Notes under the pieces: model-generated
Told to the model about the DNA's origin: nothing
Seen by the model: only the letters and a program-made list of their open reading frames with translations
The model's database searches: none
NCBI GenBank assembly: GCA_022768465.1
Contig: JALELZ010000033.1
Location: forward strand, 35,438-99,437
Reading direction: 5' to 3'
DNA: 64,000 nt
From: Lachnospiraceae bacterium
GTDB lineage: Bacteria > Bacillota > Clostridia > Lachnospirales > Lachnospiraceae
Program-made: the position numbers and the translations under genes
Shown: positions 49,940 to 59,447 of the stretch, piece by piece
Position numbering within the stretch: position 1 is the stretch's first letter
Layout of the letters: the number at the start of each line of letters is the position of its first letter

Positions 49940-52291
49940 TCAGCCAGCAGTTCTGCTTATATCTATGATATCAGGAATGGTGCGAAGCTTATCAATTATC
50001 TTTGTCAGCTCATTCCTTCCGTGGATATCAAATGTCAAGGTTGTGGTACAAGTACCATTCTTGGCATTTTTCAGATTAATACTCGTAATATCAATATTAA
50101 GATCTGTAAAAATACGTGAGATATCAGCAAGCATTCCTATACGGTTGTTGCAGAAAATCTTTATCTCTGCTGAGTATGTATCGTCTGTTCCATCCTCAAC
50201 ATCCCACTCAGCTTCAATAAGTCTGGTTCTTTCAGACTGAGGCAGGTTGATCATGTTAATACAGTCAGTCCTGTGAACAGTTATACCTCTTCCTCTTGTA
50301 ACAAAGCCTACTATCTCATCACCCGGTACAGGATTACAGCAGTGTGCGCATCTTGCCGAAAGATCATTTACACCTTTGACAAGGATTCCGCCTCTAAGTG
50401 CCTTCTTTACTGTAGGATTGGATATCTCCGGATTTCCTTCCGCACTGTGAGCCGCAAGTATCTGTTCATCAGTAATACGCTCCTGCTCGTGCTTCTTCTT
50501 AGCCTCAAGAAGCTTACCGATGATCTGGCCTTCCTTTAATCCGCCATGACCTACAGATGCTAATACAGCATCCCAGTCATGCATGGCATAGCGCCTTAAA
50601 ACAGCTTCAACAAATTCAGGCTTAGTCAGATCTCCGTAGCTGAAGCCCTTAGACTTACAGTATTTATCAAGAATATCACGGCCTCTGAGGATATTATCCT
50701 CTTTATTGGTAGTCTTAAACCATGCATTTATCTTTGATTTAGCCTGTGTACTTCTGACAAGATTGAGCCAGTCCATGCTTGGCCCCTTAGAGTTCTGAGA
50801 AGTAATTATTTCAACTCGATCTCCGTTTTTAAGTTTATAGTCTATAGGAACTATACGCTCATTTACACGCGCTCCGACCATCTTATTGCCGACAGCCGAA
50901 TGAATGCTATACGCAAAATCAATAGGTGTGGAACCTGACGGCAGACTCTTAACATCACCGCTCGGAGTAAAGCAGTAAACATTGTCATTAAAAAGATCGA
51001 AGTCTGATTTGACCATGTTCAAAAAGTCCTTGTTGTCATCGGCATCCTTCTGCCATTCAAGAACTTCTCTGAGCCAGCTCATTTTTTCGTCATTTTCAGA
51101 ATCCGCTTTTACCTGTGATCCGCCTGACTCTTTATATTTCCAGTGGGCCGCAATACCGTATTCAGCAACCTTATGCATTTCAAAGGTCCTGATCTGTATT
51201 TCGAACGGGGTACCGTCTCTGCCTATAAGAGTTGTATGCAGTGACTGATACATATTCGGCTTCGGCATTGCTATATAATCCTTAAAACGACCCGGTATAG
51301 GCTTATACATTTCATGTATAACACCAAGCGCAGCATAGCAGTCCTTCACACTTTCAACCAGAATTCTCACTGCAAACAGATCATATATCTGATCCACAGT
51401 CTTATTCTGATTGATCATTTTCTTATAGATGCTGAAAAAGTGCTTAACACGGCCTGTCATAACTGCATGTATGCCGGCCTCTTCAAGATTTTTCGAAACC
51501 TCTTCTTCTATATCGGATATAAAAGCTTCTCTTTCTTCTCTCTTTAAGGCAATTTTCTCGACCAAATCATAATAAACATCAGGTTTAAGATATTTGAGTG
51601 AAATATCATCAAGCTCTATCTTGAGTTTCATGATACCGAGTCTTTCAGCCAATGGAGAATATATCTCCATTGTCTCTGTTGCCTTTTCTATCTGCTTCGC
51701 CTTACTTTGATATTGAAGAGTACGAAGATTATGCAATCTGTCCGCAAGCTTAATAAGCACCACTCTGATGTCTTTTGCCATGGCAACAAACATCTTGCGG
51801 AGATTCTCTGCCTGTATTTCGATCTTATCAACATCAAGGGAAAGCTGAGTCAGCTTTGTAACACCGTCCACAAGCAACGCAACATGATCACCGAACATTT
51901 CTCTTATTTCATCAAGAGTCATGTTGGTATCTTCGACCACATCATGAAGAAGTGCCGCACATATAGCTTCCTTATCCATTTCAATTTCAGCGATAATTAT
52001 GGCTGTATTAAGCGGATGAATAATATACGGTTCGCCGGATTTCCTTTTCTGATCCTTATGCTGCCTGCAGGCTACCTCATAGGCCTTCTTAATAAGCTCT
52101 GTATCGCCTTCAGGCTTATAGGATCTGTATATCCTGATAAGCCCGTTATATAATTCCTCAGGAGTCGCATCGGCTCTCGGTGCGTCCAGTTTTCTTGGTT
52201 CACTTATATAATCTACAACACTTTTAGGTTCCGGCTTTGCTTCAATAACCGGTACATAATTAAGATTTTTTTCAGTTACTGTTTCAGACAT
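49940..52291 (-). CDS. bifunctional (p)ppGpp synthetase/hydrolase (RelA/SpoT family)
   Basis: 783 aa; HD domain (HPLNTAIIIAEIEMDKEAICAALLHDVVEDT), synthetase domain (KPNMYQSLHTTLIG), TGS, C-terminal ACT. Confidence 0.96.
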   Translation of the reverse strand: MSETVTEKNLNYVPVIEAKPEPKSVVDYISEPRKLDAPRADATPEELYNGLIRIYRSYKPEGDTELIKKAYEVACRQHKDQKRKSGEPYIIHPLNTAIIIAEIEMDKEAICAALLHDVVEDTNMTLDEIREMFGDHVALLVDGVTKLTQLSLDVDKIEIQAENLRKMFVAMAKDIRVVLIKLADRLHNLRTLQYQSKAKQIEKATETMEIYSPLAERLGIMKLKIELDDISLKYLKPDVYYDLVEKIALKREEREAFISDIEEEVSKNLEEAGIHAVMTGRVKHFFSIYKKMINQNKTVDQIYDLFAVRILVESVKDCYAALGVIHEMYKPIPGRFKDYIAMPKPNMYQSLHTTLIGRDGTPFEIQIRTFEMHKVAEYGIAAHWKYKESGGSQVKADSENDEKMSWLREVLEWQKDADDNKDFLNMVKSDFDLFNDNVYCFTPSGDVKSLPSGSTPIDFAYSIHSAVGNKMVGARVNERIVPIDYKLKNGDRVEIITSQNSKGPSMDWLNLVRSTQAKSKINAWFKTTNKEDNILRGRDILDKYCKSKGFSYGDLTKPEFVEAVLRRYAMHDWDAVLASVGHGGLKEGQIIGKLLEAKKKHEQERITDEQILAAHSAEGNPEISNPTVKKALRGGILVKGVNDLSARCAHCCNPVPGDEIVGFVTRGRGITVHRTDCINMINLPQSERTRLIEAEWDVEDGTDDTYSAEIKIFCNNRIGMLADISRIFTDLNIDITSINLKNAKNGTCTTTLTFDIHGRNELTKIIDKLRTIPDIIDISRTAG

Positions 52292-52307
52292 CTATGTAAA
52301 TGTTCCT

Positions 52308-53987
52308 TTATTTCTGTACCTTATATGAACTCTTAAGGCCGACAATTCTGTTAAATACAGGTCTGCCTTCCTCAGAGTCTCTGCAATCTACATTAAAATA
52401 GCCGTTTCTGACAAACTGGAAACTGTCAAAGGTCTTTGCATCCTTCAATGCAGGCTCTAACTTACAATTCTCAAGTATAGTCAGCGAATTAGGGTTAAGA
52501 TTCAGATTACCGTCTGCATCAAGCTTACCCTTTTCCTCATCAACAAGGTTTTCATAAAGTCTGACTGTAGCATCAAAGCAATCATCAGCATTTACCCAAT
52601 GAATTGTACTCTTGACCTTTCTGGTTTCAGATCCTGACTTCTGCTCAGGATCATATGTAACATGAACAGCAGTTACATTGCCATCTGAATCCTTATCGCA
52701 GCCGACACACTTTACAAAATATGCACCCATAAGTCTGACTTCATTACCAGGGAAAAGTCGGAAATACTTATGAGCCGGAACTTCCATGAAATCCTCCTGC
52801 TCAATATAGAGATTCTTTCCGAATTTAACCTTTCTTGAACCCATCTCAGGAACCTCGAGGTTATTTGGCATATCTACATATTCTCCGTCACACTCATAGT
52901 TATCTATAATAAGCTTGAGCGGATGAAGGACTGCAAGCATTCTCGGCTTCTTAAGCTTAAGATCATCTCTTATGCAGTACTCAAGCATGTCTAACTCACA
53001 GCTTGAATCAGCCTTTGAAATGCCGGCAAGCTCAACAAACTTTCTGATGGCCTCAGGTGTATATCCGCGTCTTCTTAATGCTGCAATAGTTACAAGTCTT
53101 GGATCATCCCAGCCGTCAACTATCTTATCTTCAACGAGCTTTTTAATGTATCTCTTACCTGTAACAACATTTGTAAGATACATCTTTGCAAATTCGATCT
53201 GTCTTGGCTTTTCTTCAAATTCACACTCTCTTACTACCCAGTCATAAAGAGGTCTGTGATCTTCAAACTCAAGCGTGCAAATACTATGAGTAATGCCCTC
53301 AACTGCGTCCTCTATAGGATGAGCATAATCATACATCGGATAGATACACCATTTATTACCTGTATTGTGATGCTCCATACGTGCTATCCTATAGATGACA
53401 GGGTCTCTCATGTTAATGTTTCCGGCTGCCATATCTATCTTTGCACGAAGGACCTTCTCTCCATCCTCAAACTTTCCGTTCTTCATATCCTCAAAGAGTG
53501 CAAGGTTTTCTTCAACACTTCTGTTTCTTGAAGGATCCTCTTTGCCCGGAGTTGTAAAATCTCCTCTGTATGCTCTTATTTCATCTGCTGTGAGATCAGA
53601 AACATAGGCTTTTCCTTTCTTAATAAGAAATACAGCCTTTTCATACATAACGTCGAAATAATTAGATGCGAAAAGAACCTTGCCGCCAAAATCGGCACCA
53701 AGCCACTCAACATCCTTTCTTATTGACTCAACAAATTCAGTCTTCTCTTTTGTAGGGTTTGTGTCATCGAAACGAAGATGAAACTTACCATTATACTCTT
53801 GTGCCAGACCATAGTTAAGAATGATTGACTTGGCATGTCCTATATGAAGGTAACCGTTAGGCTCCGGCGGAAATCTGGTGCATACATGATCATATACACC
53901 TTCAGCAAGATCCTTATCTATCTCTCTTTCTATAAAGTTTTTTGAAACTGTTTCTTCTGCGTTTGTTTTTACGATTTCTTCAGCCAT
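52308..53987 (-). CDS. glnS: glutaminyl-tRNA synthetase
   Basis: 559 aa; [66 protein letters not shown]. Confidence 0.96.
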   Translation of the reverse strand: MAEEIVKTNAEETVSKNFIEREIDKDLAEGVYDHVCTRFPPEPNGYLHIGHAKSIILNYGLAQEYNGKFHLRFDDTNPTKEKTEFVESIRKDVEWLGADFGGKVLFASNYFDVMYEKAVFLIKKGKAYVSDLTADEIRAYRGDFTTPGKEDPSRNRSVEENLALFEDMKNGKFEDGEKVLRAKIDMAAGNINMRDPVIYRIARMEHHNTGNKWCIYPMYDYAHPIEDAVEGITHSICTLEFEDHRPLYDWVVRECEFEEKPRQIEFAKMYLTNVVTGKRYIKKLVEDKIVDGWDDPRLVTIAALRRRGYTPEAIRKFVELAGISKADSSCELDMLEYCIRDDLKLKKPRMLAVLHPLKLIIDNYECDGEYVDMPNNLEVPEMGSRKVKFGKNLYIEQEDFMEVPAHKYFRLFPGNEVRLMGAYFVKCVGCDKDSDGNVTAVHVTYDPEQKSGSETRKVKSTIHWVNADDCFDATVRLYENLVDEEKGKLDADGNLNLNPNSLTILENCKLEPALKDAKTFDSFQFVRNGYFNVDCRDSEEGRPVFNRIVGLKSSYKVQK

Positions 53988-54178
53988 AACAAAACCCCGT
54001 GTAATTATATATAATATAAACCATATAGAAAATGGCTTTAAATAAAGCTTATACAGCCTTTATGCAGCTAAGGATATAAAAGCTGCAAATTTTAAGTGCA
54101 TTATAATATATTATAATTTTTTCACAGTTTAGTCAATAAATGCTCAGTGAATGCTGCATTTTTACTATAGAATTAAAA

Positions 54179-54215
54179 ACAGTCGAAATCCCGTATATAA
54201 CAGAATTTCGACTGT
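54179..54215 (-). terminator. terminator downstream of rpsB-tsf
   Basis: acagtcgaaat ... atttcgactgt 11-bp perfect inverted repeat 3' of tsf. Confidence 0.7.
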
Positions 54216-54279
54216 AATTATCAGCTAATATAATTTATATATCTAACAGCTTATTTTGAAGAAATGATAAATCTGTAAA

Positions 54280-55218
54280 TTAATGACCCATCTGCTTTGC
54301 AACTTCCTCTGCAAAGTTCTCTTCCTTCTTCTCAAGGCCTTCGCCTGTCTCGAATCTTACAAAGCCCTTGATGTTGATATTTGCATTGTTTGCCTTTGCA
54401 ACTGAATCAACATAAGCCTTAACGCTCTGCTTTCCATCCTCAGCCTTTACATAGATCTGATCAAGAAGGCAGATCTCCTTAAGCTCCTTCTTGATACGTC
54501 CCTGTACCATTCCCTCGATAACCTTTGCAGGCTTTGAAGCCTCCTTAGGATCATTCTGGATCTGAGCCATAAGAATTTCTTTTTCTCTTTCGATGTAATC
54601 AGCATCTACTTCATTGTCTGAAACATAGACTGGCTTAAGAGCTGCGATCTGCATGCAGACATTCTTAGCCATTTCCTTGATTGCATCATTCTCAACATCT
54701 GTCTCAACATCAAGAAGAACGCCAATCTTTCCGCCTGCGTGGATGTAAGACTCTACGAAACCGTTCTCTTCCTTAACGATTTCATATCTTCTGATCTTCA
54801 TATTCTCACCAATGATAGAAATCATTGAGCTGAGCTTCTCTGCAACTGTAAGAGACTCATCAAGAGCCCACTTCTCGTTGAAGAACTCATCAATATCAGC
54901 TGCTGCTGAGTTGAGAGCCTGATCTGCGATCTCTGAAACGTATGTAAGGAACTTCTCGTTCTTTGCAACGAAGTCTGTCTCAGCGTTTACTTCAAGAACG
55001 ATACCCTTCTTTCCGCATGGTGTGATCTTTGTTGTAACAACGCCTTCTGCTGCGATTCTTCCTGCCTTCTTCTGTGCTCCGGCAAGTCCCTTCTCACGAA
55101 GGAAATCAACAGCCTTATCCATATCGCCGTCTGATGCTGAAAGAGCCTTCTTGCAGTCCATCATTCCGGCACCGGTCATCTCTCTGAGTTCCTTTACCTG
55201 TGCAGCTGTAATAGCCAT
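54280..55218 (-). CDS. tsf: translation elongation factor Ts
   Basis: MAITAAQVKELREMTGAGMMDCKKALSASDGDMDKAVDFLREKGLAGAQKKAGRIAAEG; start placed at MAITAAQ with upstream AGGAGG. Confidence 0.97.
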   Translation of the reverse strand: MAITAAQVKELREMTGAGMMDCKKALSASDGDMDKAVDFLREKGLAGAQKKAGRIAAEGVVTTKITPCGKKGIVLEVNAETDFVAKNEKFLTYVSEIADQALNSAAADIDEFFNEKWALDESLTVAEKLSSMISIIGENMKIRRYEIVKEENGFVESYIHAGGKIGVLLDVETDVENDAIKEMAKNVCMQIAALKPVYVSDNEVDADYIEREKEILMAQIQNDPKEASKPAKVIEGMVQGRIKKELKEICLLDQIYVKAEDGKQSVKAYVDSVAKANNANINIKGFVRFETGEGLEKKEENFAEEVAKQMGH

Positions 55219-55255
55219 GGTTATTCCTCCTGTATTAGATAGTCGTAAAAAAGAA

Positions 55256-56020
55256 TTACTCTGCGTCTGCAGCAACTTCCTCGATGCTCTTCTCGCCTTC
55301 TGTCTCAACAGCTTCCTGCTCCTCAACATAAGCCTCATCGCCCTGCTTTGCCTCAATAACAGCATCAGCCATCTTAGAAACGATAAGCTTTACGGCACGG
55401 ATAGCGTCGTCGTTACCAGGGATAACATAGTCAAGGTCCTCTGGATCACAGTTTGTATCACACATACCGATAAGAGTGATTCCGAGTGAATGTGCTTCCT
55501 GAATGCAGATTTTCTCCTTCTTAGGATCAACAACGAAGATAACTGATGGAAGCTCCTTCATCTCAACGATACCGCCAAGGTTCTTCTCAAGCTTCTCCTG
55601 CTCCTTCTTAATGTTGATAACTTCCTTCTTAGGAAGAACATCAAATGTTCCGTCCTCTGCCATCTTTCTGATAGCCTTAAGTCTCTCAACTCTTGATCTG
55701 ATAGTCTTGAAGTTTGTAAGCATTCCGCCGAGCCATCTCTCATTTACATAGAACTCTCCGCAACGAAGTGCTTCAGCAGCTACAGCATCCTGAGCCTGCT
55801 TCTTTGTTCCTACGAAAAGAACAGTGCCGCCCTCTGCAACGATCTTGTTGAGTGCATCATAAGCATCTCCTACCATTCCTACTGTCTTCTGAAGATCGAT
55901 GATGTGGATACCATTTCTCTCGGTGTAGATGTATGGAGCCATCTTAGGGTTCCATCTTCTTGTCTGATGACCGAAATGTACTCCGGCCTCTAAAAGCTGC
56001 TTCATAGAAATAACGCTCAT
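55256..56020 (-). CDS. rpsB: 30S ribosomal protein S2
   Basis: 254 aa; [46 protein letters not shown]. Confidence 0.98.
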   Translation of the reverse strand: MSVISMKQLLEAGVHFGHQTRRWNPKMAPYIYTERNGIHIIDLQKTVGMVGDAYDALNKIVAEGGTVLFVGTKKQAQDAVAAEALRCGEFYVNERWLGGMLTNFKTIRSRVERLKAIRKMAEDGTFDVLPKKEVINIKKEQEKLEKNLGGIVEMKELPSVIFVVDPKKEKICIQEAHSLGITLIGMCDTNCDPEDLDYVIPGNDDAIRAVKLIVSKMADAVIEAKQGDEAYVEEQEAVETEGEKSIEEVAADAE

Positions 56021-56047
56021 TTTTGTCCTCCTTGGTTTTAAGCGTCT

Positions 56048-56104
56048 GCCGCGTCATGGCATGAGACCTGTTTCAGGCACCTTCATGTCCTCCGGACCAG
56101 CGGC
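56048..56104 (-). promoter_or_regulatory. structured 5' leader of rpsB
   Basis: Minus strand GCCGC...GCGGC closing helix with GTCC-GGAC and CCTGAAACAGG internal hairpins, 28 nt from the rpsB start. Confidence 0.5.
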
Positions 56105-56251
56105 ATGTTTACTGGTTACAACTGTGATAAATAATCATATTTAAAAGAAATTATTTATTCACAGCAAAAAATACATGTTTTTGCACATGCCCTACAATAT
56201 TAGCATATCCTTTTCATGTATTCAAGCAATTTTTCTCGTTTTTTACAGTTC

Positions 56252-56437
56252 TTATTTGCCCTTTGGTGCATCAGGAAATTTATTCTCGATTTTCTTTCCC
56301 GGCACATATTTTTCATTATTCTCAAGACAGTCATATAAAATATTTATGACCTCTATTTCAGTATGACCTGCAAGCTTTGCAAGTGGGAAATCCTCATTAA
56401 ATCTGGCCTTATATTCATTTAATAAAACTTCAAGCAT
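56252..56437 (-). CDS. small uncharacterised protein (61 aa)
   Basis: MLEVLLNEYKARFNEDFPLAKLAGHTEIEVINILYDCLENNEKYVPGKKIENKFPDAPKGK; upstream AAAGGAG Shine-Dalgarno. Confidence 0.7.
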   Translation of the reverse strand: MLEVLLNEYKARFNEDFPLAKLAGHTEIEVINILYDCLENNEKYVPGKKIENKFPDAPKGK

Positions 56438-56603
56438 TTATACTACTCCTTTGCCGTCCTTCAAATTTTTCATTTAATATATCACTACTTATCTTTATGC
56501 TAATGCTTATTTTTTTGTCAGTGTCCTACATATTTATTTTCATCTTCATTAGAACTCAATTTTTCATTTCATCAGATACTTTTATCGTTATCTTCTTATG
56601 TAT

Positions 56604-57797
56604 TTACATTTCATCAACGACCTGGAATATAATAAACTTAAGATAATATGATTCGTCTGCAGCCCACAATATAGGATGATCAGGTGACTGTGTACGGAAC
56701 TCAACCTGTCTCAATCTTTTATGAACTGCATGAGCAGCTTCCTTTATCGTCTTTTTAAAAAGCTCCTCAGTCATAAAATGTGAGCATGAACATGTAGCTA
56801 AAAATCCGCCGTTTTTAACAAGCTTCATGCCCTTCATATTTATTTCTCTGTAGCCTTTAACAGCCTTTTTTGTGGCTTCTCTTGATTTTGTAAATGCCGG
56901 AGGATCAAGTATTACTACATCATACTTTTTTTCTTCAGCAGCAAGCTTAGGTAACAGATCCAGAACATTCTCTGTAATAAACTCTACTCTGTCCGTAAAC
57001 CCGTTTATTTCAGCATTCTTCCTAGCCTGTTCTATGGCTGTTTCAGAAATATCTACTGCGGTTACATGACTCGCTCCGCCTAACGCAGCATTTAAAGCAA
57101 AGGATCCTGTATGTGTGAAGCAGTCAAGCACTTCAGCTCCACTGCATATTCCCTGTATAGCTTTTCTGTTATATTTCTGGTCAAGGAAAAATCCGGTCTT
57201 CTGACCATCCTCAACATTCACAAGGTATTTAACTCCGTTTTCGACTATGTCAACTTCTGTATCAAAGGGTTCTCCGATAAAGCCTTTAAATGGTTCCATG
57301 CCTTCCTTTTTTCTGACAGGTGCATCAGATCTTTCATATACTCCTCGGATCTTTATGCCGTCATTCTCAAGGACTTCTACTAAAAAATCAATCAGCTTAT
57401 TTTTCAGTTTGTCAATGCCAAGTGCCAATGATTCAACAACAAGCACATCATTAAATTTATCGACTACAAGTCCCGGAAGGAAATCAGCTTCACCGAAAAT
57501 AACTCTGCAGGCATTAATGTCAACAGTTTTCTTCCTGTATTCCCATGCATTTCTCACACGCCTATAAAGAAAATCATCATCGATTTTATCACGCCATCTT
57601 GCAAGCATCCTGACAGTGATCTTCGAATTTGTATTAATAAAACCGACTCCCATCTTAAAGCCGTCAAAGTCCTCAACTCTGATAATGTCTCCGTTTTCAA
57701 AATCTCCGTATATCTTATCTATTTCATTATCAAAGATCCATGCCCCACCGGCCTTAATTGTTCGTCCTTCGCCCTTTTTCAGTATGACTGTTGCCAT
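56604..57797 (-). CDS. class I SAM-dependent rRNA methyltransferase (RlmI/RlmK-like, PUA domain)
   Basis: 397 aa; GAWIFDNEIDKI, DGQKTGFFLDQKYNRK, VLDCFTHTGSFALNAALGGASHVTAVDISETAIEQA, VILDPPAFTKSR. Confidence 0.94.
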   Translation of the reverse strand: MATVILKKGEGRTIKAGGAWIFDNEIDKIYGDFENGDIIRVEDFDGFKMGVGFINTNSKITVRMLARWRDKIDDDFLYRRVRNAWEYRKKTVDINACRVIFGEADFLPGLVVDKFNDVLVVESLALGIDKLKNKLIDFLVEVLENDGIKIRGVYERSDAPVRKKEGMEPFKGFIGEPFDTEVDIVENGVKYLVNVEDGQKTGFFLDQKYNRKAIQGICSGAEVLDCFTHTGSFALNAALGGASHVTAVDISETAIEQARKNAEINGFTDRVEFITENVLDLLPKLAAEEKKYDVVILDPPAFTKSREATKKAVKGYREINMKGMKLVKNGGFLATCSCSHFMTEELFKKTIKEAAHAVHKRLRQVEFRTQSPDHPILWAADESYYLKFIIFQVVDEM

Positions 57798-57945
57798 TTT
57801 TTCTCCGTAATCAATCTAGTGACATTTATAAATTCTCATTCACTTATTTTAGTCGTCTTATTATAATAAATGTCAGTTAATTTATGTTTCCTTCATATCT
57901 TATATAACATCATATAGTTTGTATTATATATTAGTGAAAGAAAAA

Positions 57946-57991
57946 GCTTCGAATCCATGCACACTTTTACAGTATACATTAAACCCGAAGC
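57946..57991 (-). terminator. possible terminator downstream of the CDF gene
   Basis: gcttcg / cgaagc inverted repeat followed on the minus strand by AAT/T-rich sequence; short stem, long loop. Confidence 0.4.
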
Positions 57992-58012
57992 AAAAACTAT
58001 TATTTTACTTTA

Positions 58013-58957
58013 TTATTCACCGACTCCATAAGGATATCCGTTCGGATTAACATGAACCGTGATATGCTTGATCTCAGGATGTTCTTTCTCAATCAAGCCA
58101 TGTACATCATCCGCAACAAGATGAGCTTCATGCAATGGCATGTTACCGTCAAGATTTATCTCAAGATCAGCGAAAAGTTTTTCTCCGAACTGTCTTGTCA
58201 TAAGTGAATCAATTCCAATGTTCATGTCATGCTCTTTTGAATATTCATTGACGATTTCTTTGATTTCTTTATCAGTTTCCGGGTCTCCCGCATGGTCGAC
58301 AAGCTTGTCAACAGCATCCAATATAACCTCCACAAGACCTACATGTATGATTATCGCACAGATAACAAGACCTGCAAGTAAATCCATGATAGGGAATCCC
58401 ATTCTTGCGCCGAGAATACCTATAAGAGAACCAACTGATGAGAATGCATCTGATCTGTGATGCCATGCATCCGCGCGAAAGGCACTGGACTCGATCTTAT
58501 CTGCCGCAAATATCGTATACCAATACATTCCTTCCTTTGCAGCTATGGAAACTACAGCTGCTGCTATCGCAATCATTCCCGGAGTCTGAGCAGTAAGATA
58601 TTCTTTATGAATAATACTCTGAATGCATCCCCAACCGATATGAACTCCTGTGTATGTAAGGATGAGTCCAAGCAATATTGATGCAAAGCATTCAAATCTC
58701 TCATGTCCGTAAGGGTGTGATGCATCTGCGCCTTTTTTAGATATCTTAACTCCTACAAATGCAATGAATGTTGCAAATACATCAGAAAGTGAATGAATGG
58801 CATCAGACACCATTGCAGTAGAATTACCTACAATTCCGGCAAACATCTTGAATGCAGTAAGTACTACATTGCCGGCAATTCCAACAGCTGCCACCTGATT
58901 AACGATTTTGTGTTTTTCAGCTTCTGTTAAATGAACCTTTGTTTTTTCTTTGCTCAT
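58013..58957 (-). CDS. cation diffusion facilitator (CDF) family metal exporter
   Basis: 314 aa; NSTAMVSDAIHSLSDVFATFIAFVGVKIS, HPYGHERFECFASI, ADAWHHRSDAFSSVGSLIGI. Confidence 0.96.
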   Translation of the reverse strand: MSKEKTKVHLTEAEKHKIVNQVAAVGIAGNVVLTAFKMFAGIVGNSTAMVSDAIHSLSDVFATFIAFVGVKISKKGADASHPYGHERFECFASILLGLILTYTGVHIGWGCIQSIIHKEYLTAQTPGMIAIAAAVVSIAAKEGMYWYTIFAADKIESSAFRADAWHHRSDAFSSVGSLIGILGARMGFPIMDLLAGLVICAIIIHVGLVEVILDAVDKLVDHAGDPETDKEIKEIVNEYSKEHDMNIGIDSLMTRQFGEKLFADLEINLDGNMPLHEAHLVADDVHGLIEKEHPEIKHITVHVNPNGYPYGVGE

Positions 58958-59044
58958 AGCTTTCTCCTGTCAGAAACAACGCATATCACGTTCCTTATAC
59001 AACAGCTTTCTTTGTATAAAAAAACTGCCATAAGTGCAGCTTAT

Positions 59045-59080
59045 AAAAAAGCTGCGGAACAAATACTACTGTCCCGCAGC
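59045..59080 (-). terminator. riboswitch expression-platform terminator
   Basis: Minus strand GCTGCGGGA-CAGTAGTATTTG-TTCCGCAGC followed by TTTTTT; overlaps the riboswitch GCGGGACAG core. Confidence 0.88.
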
Positions 59081-59160
59081 TATAAATATCAAAAATATAG
59101 TCTGCTGTCCGTAAAGACCCGGCTAACGATCACCCGCCGCCTGCTCAGTTTGTACTGTAG
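59055..59160 (-). ncRNA. NiCo (czcD-type) transition-metal riboswitch
   Basis: Minus strand ...ACTGAGCAGGC-(P2)-GCCGGGTC-(P3)-GGACAGCAG-(P4 CTATA..TATAG)-CTGCGGGACAG...; conserved core of the NiCo riboswitch four-way junction; 5' of a CDF gene. Confidence 0.88.
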
Positions 59161-59383
59161 AGATATGATACTTTTTAAGTGTCCTATTGCAGTGCAAATT
59201 GTTTAAACACATATTATCTTTCGAACCCCTTGTTAGTCAAGCGTAAACGTTAAAATAATTTAACCAATTTTCAAATATTCAATCATATACAATTAGAGCC
59301 TATGTTTCTTATATAATATTCACTAATATTAACGAAATATCGCACGATGGCAGTCAACTTATAAATGTTGATACACAAAAAAA

Positions 59384-59404
59384 CGGCGCACCAAAGGTAC
59401 GCCG
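59384..59404 (-). terminator. intrinsic terminator after the 59448-60671 PLP gene
   Basis: Minus strand CGGCGTACC-TTT-GGTGCGCCG-TTTTTTT. Confidence 0.85.
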
Positions 59405-59447
59405 CTGAATATCCATTATCAGAATGTCAATCTTAAAAAGACCAGAA

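Noticed and set aside
53988-54178. Possible T-box or other riboswitch upstream of glnS or downstream region
   Set aside because: AT-rich, no conserved T-box sequence seen.
54280-55365. Extended tsf ORF starting at 55365 ([14 protein letters not shown]...)
   Set aside because: The extension overlaps the end of rpsB out of frame; true start is MAITAAQ at 55218.
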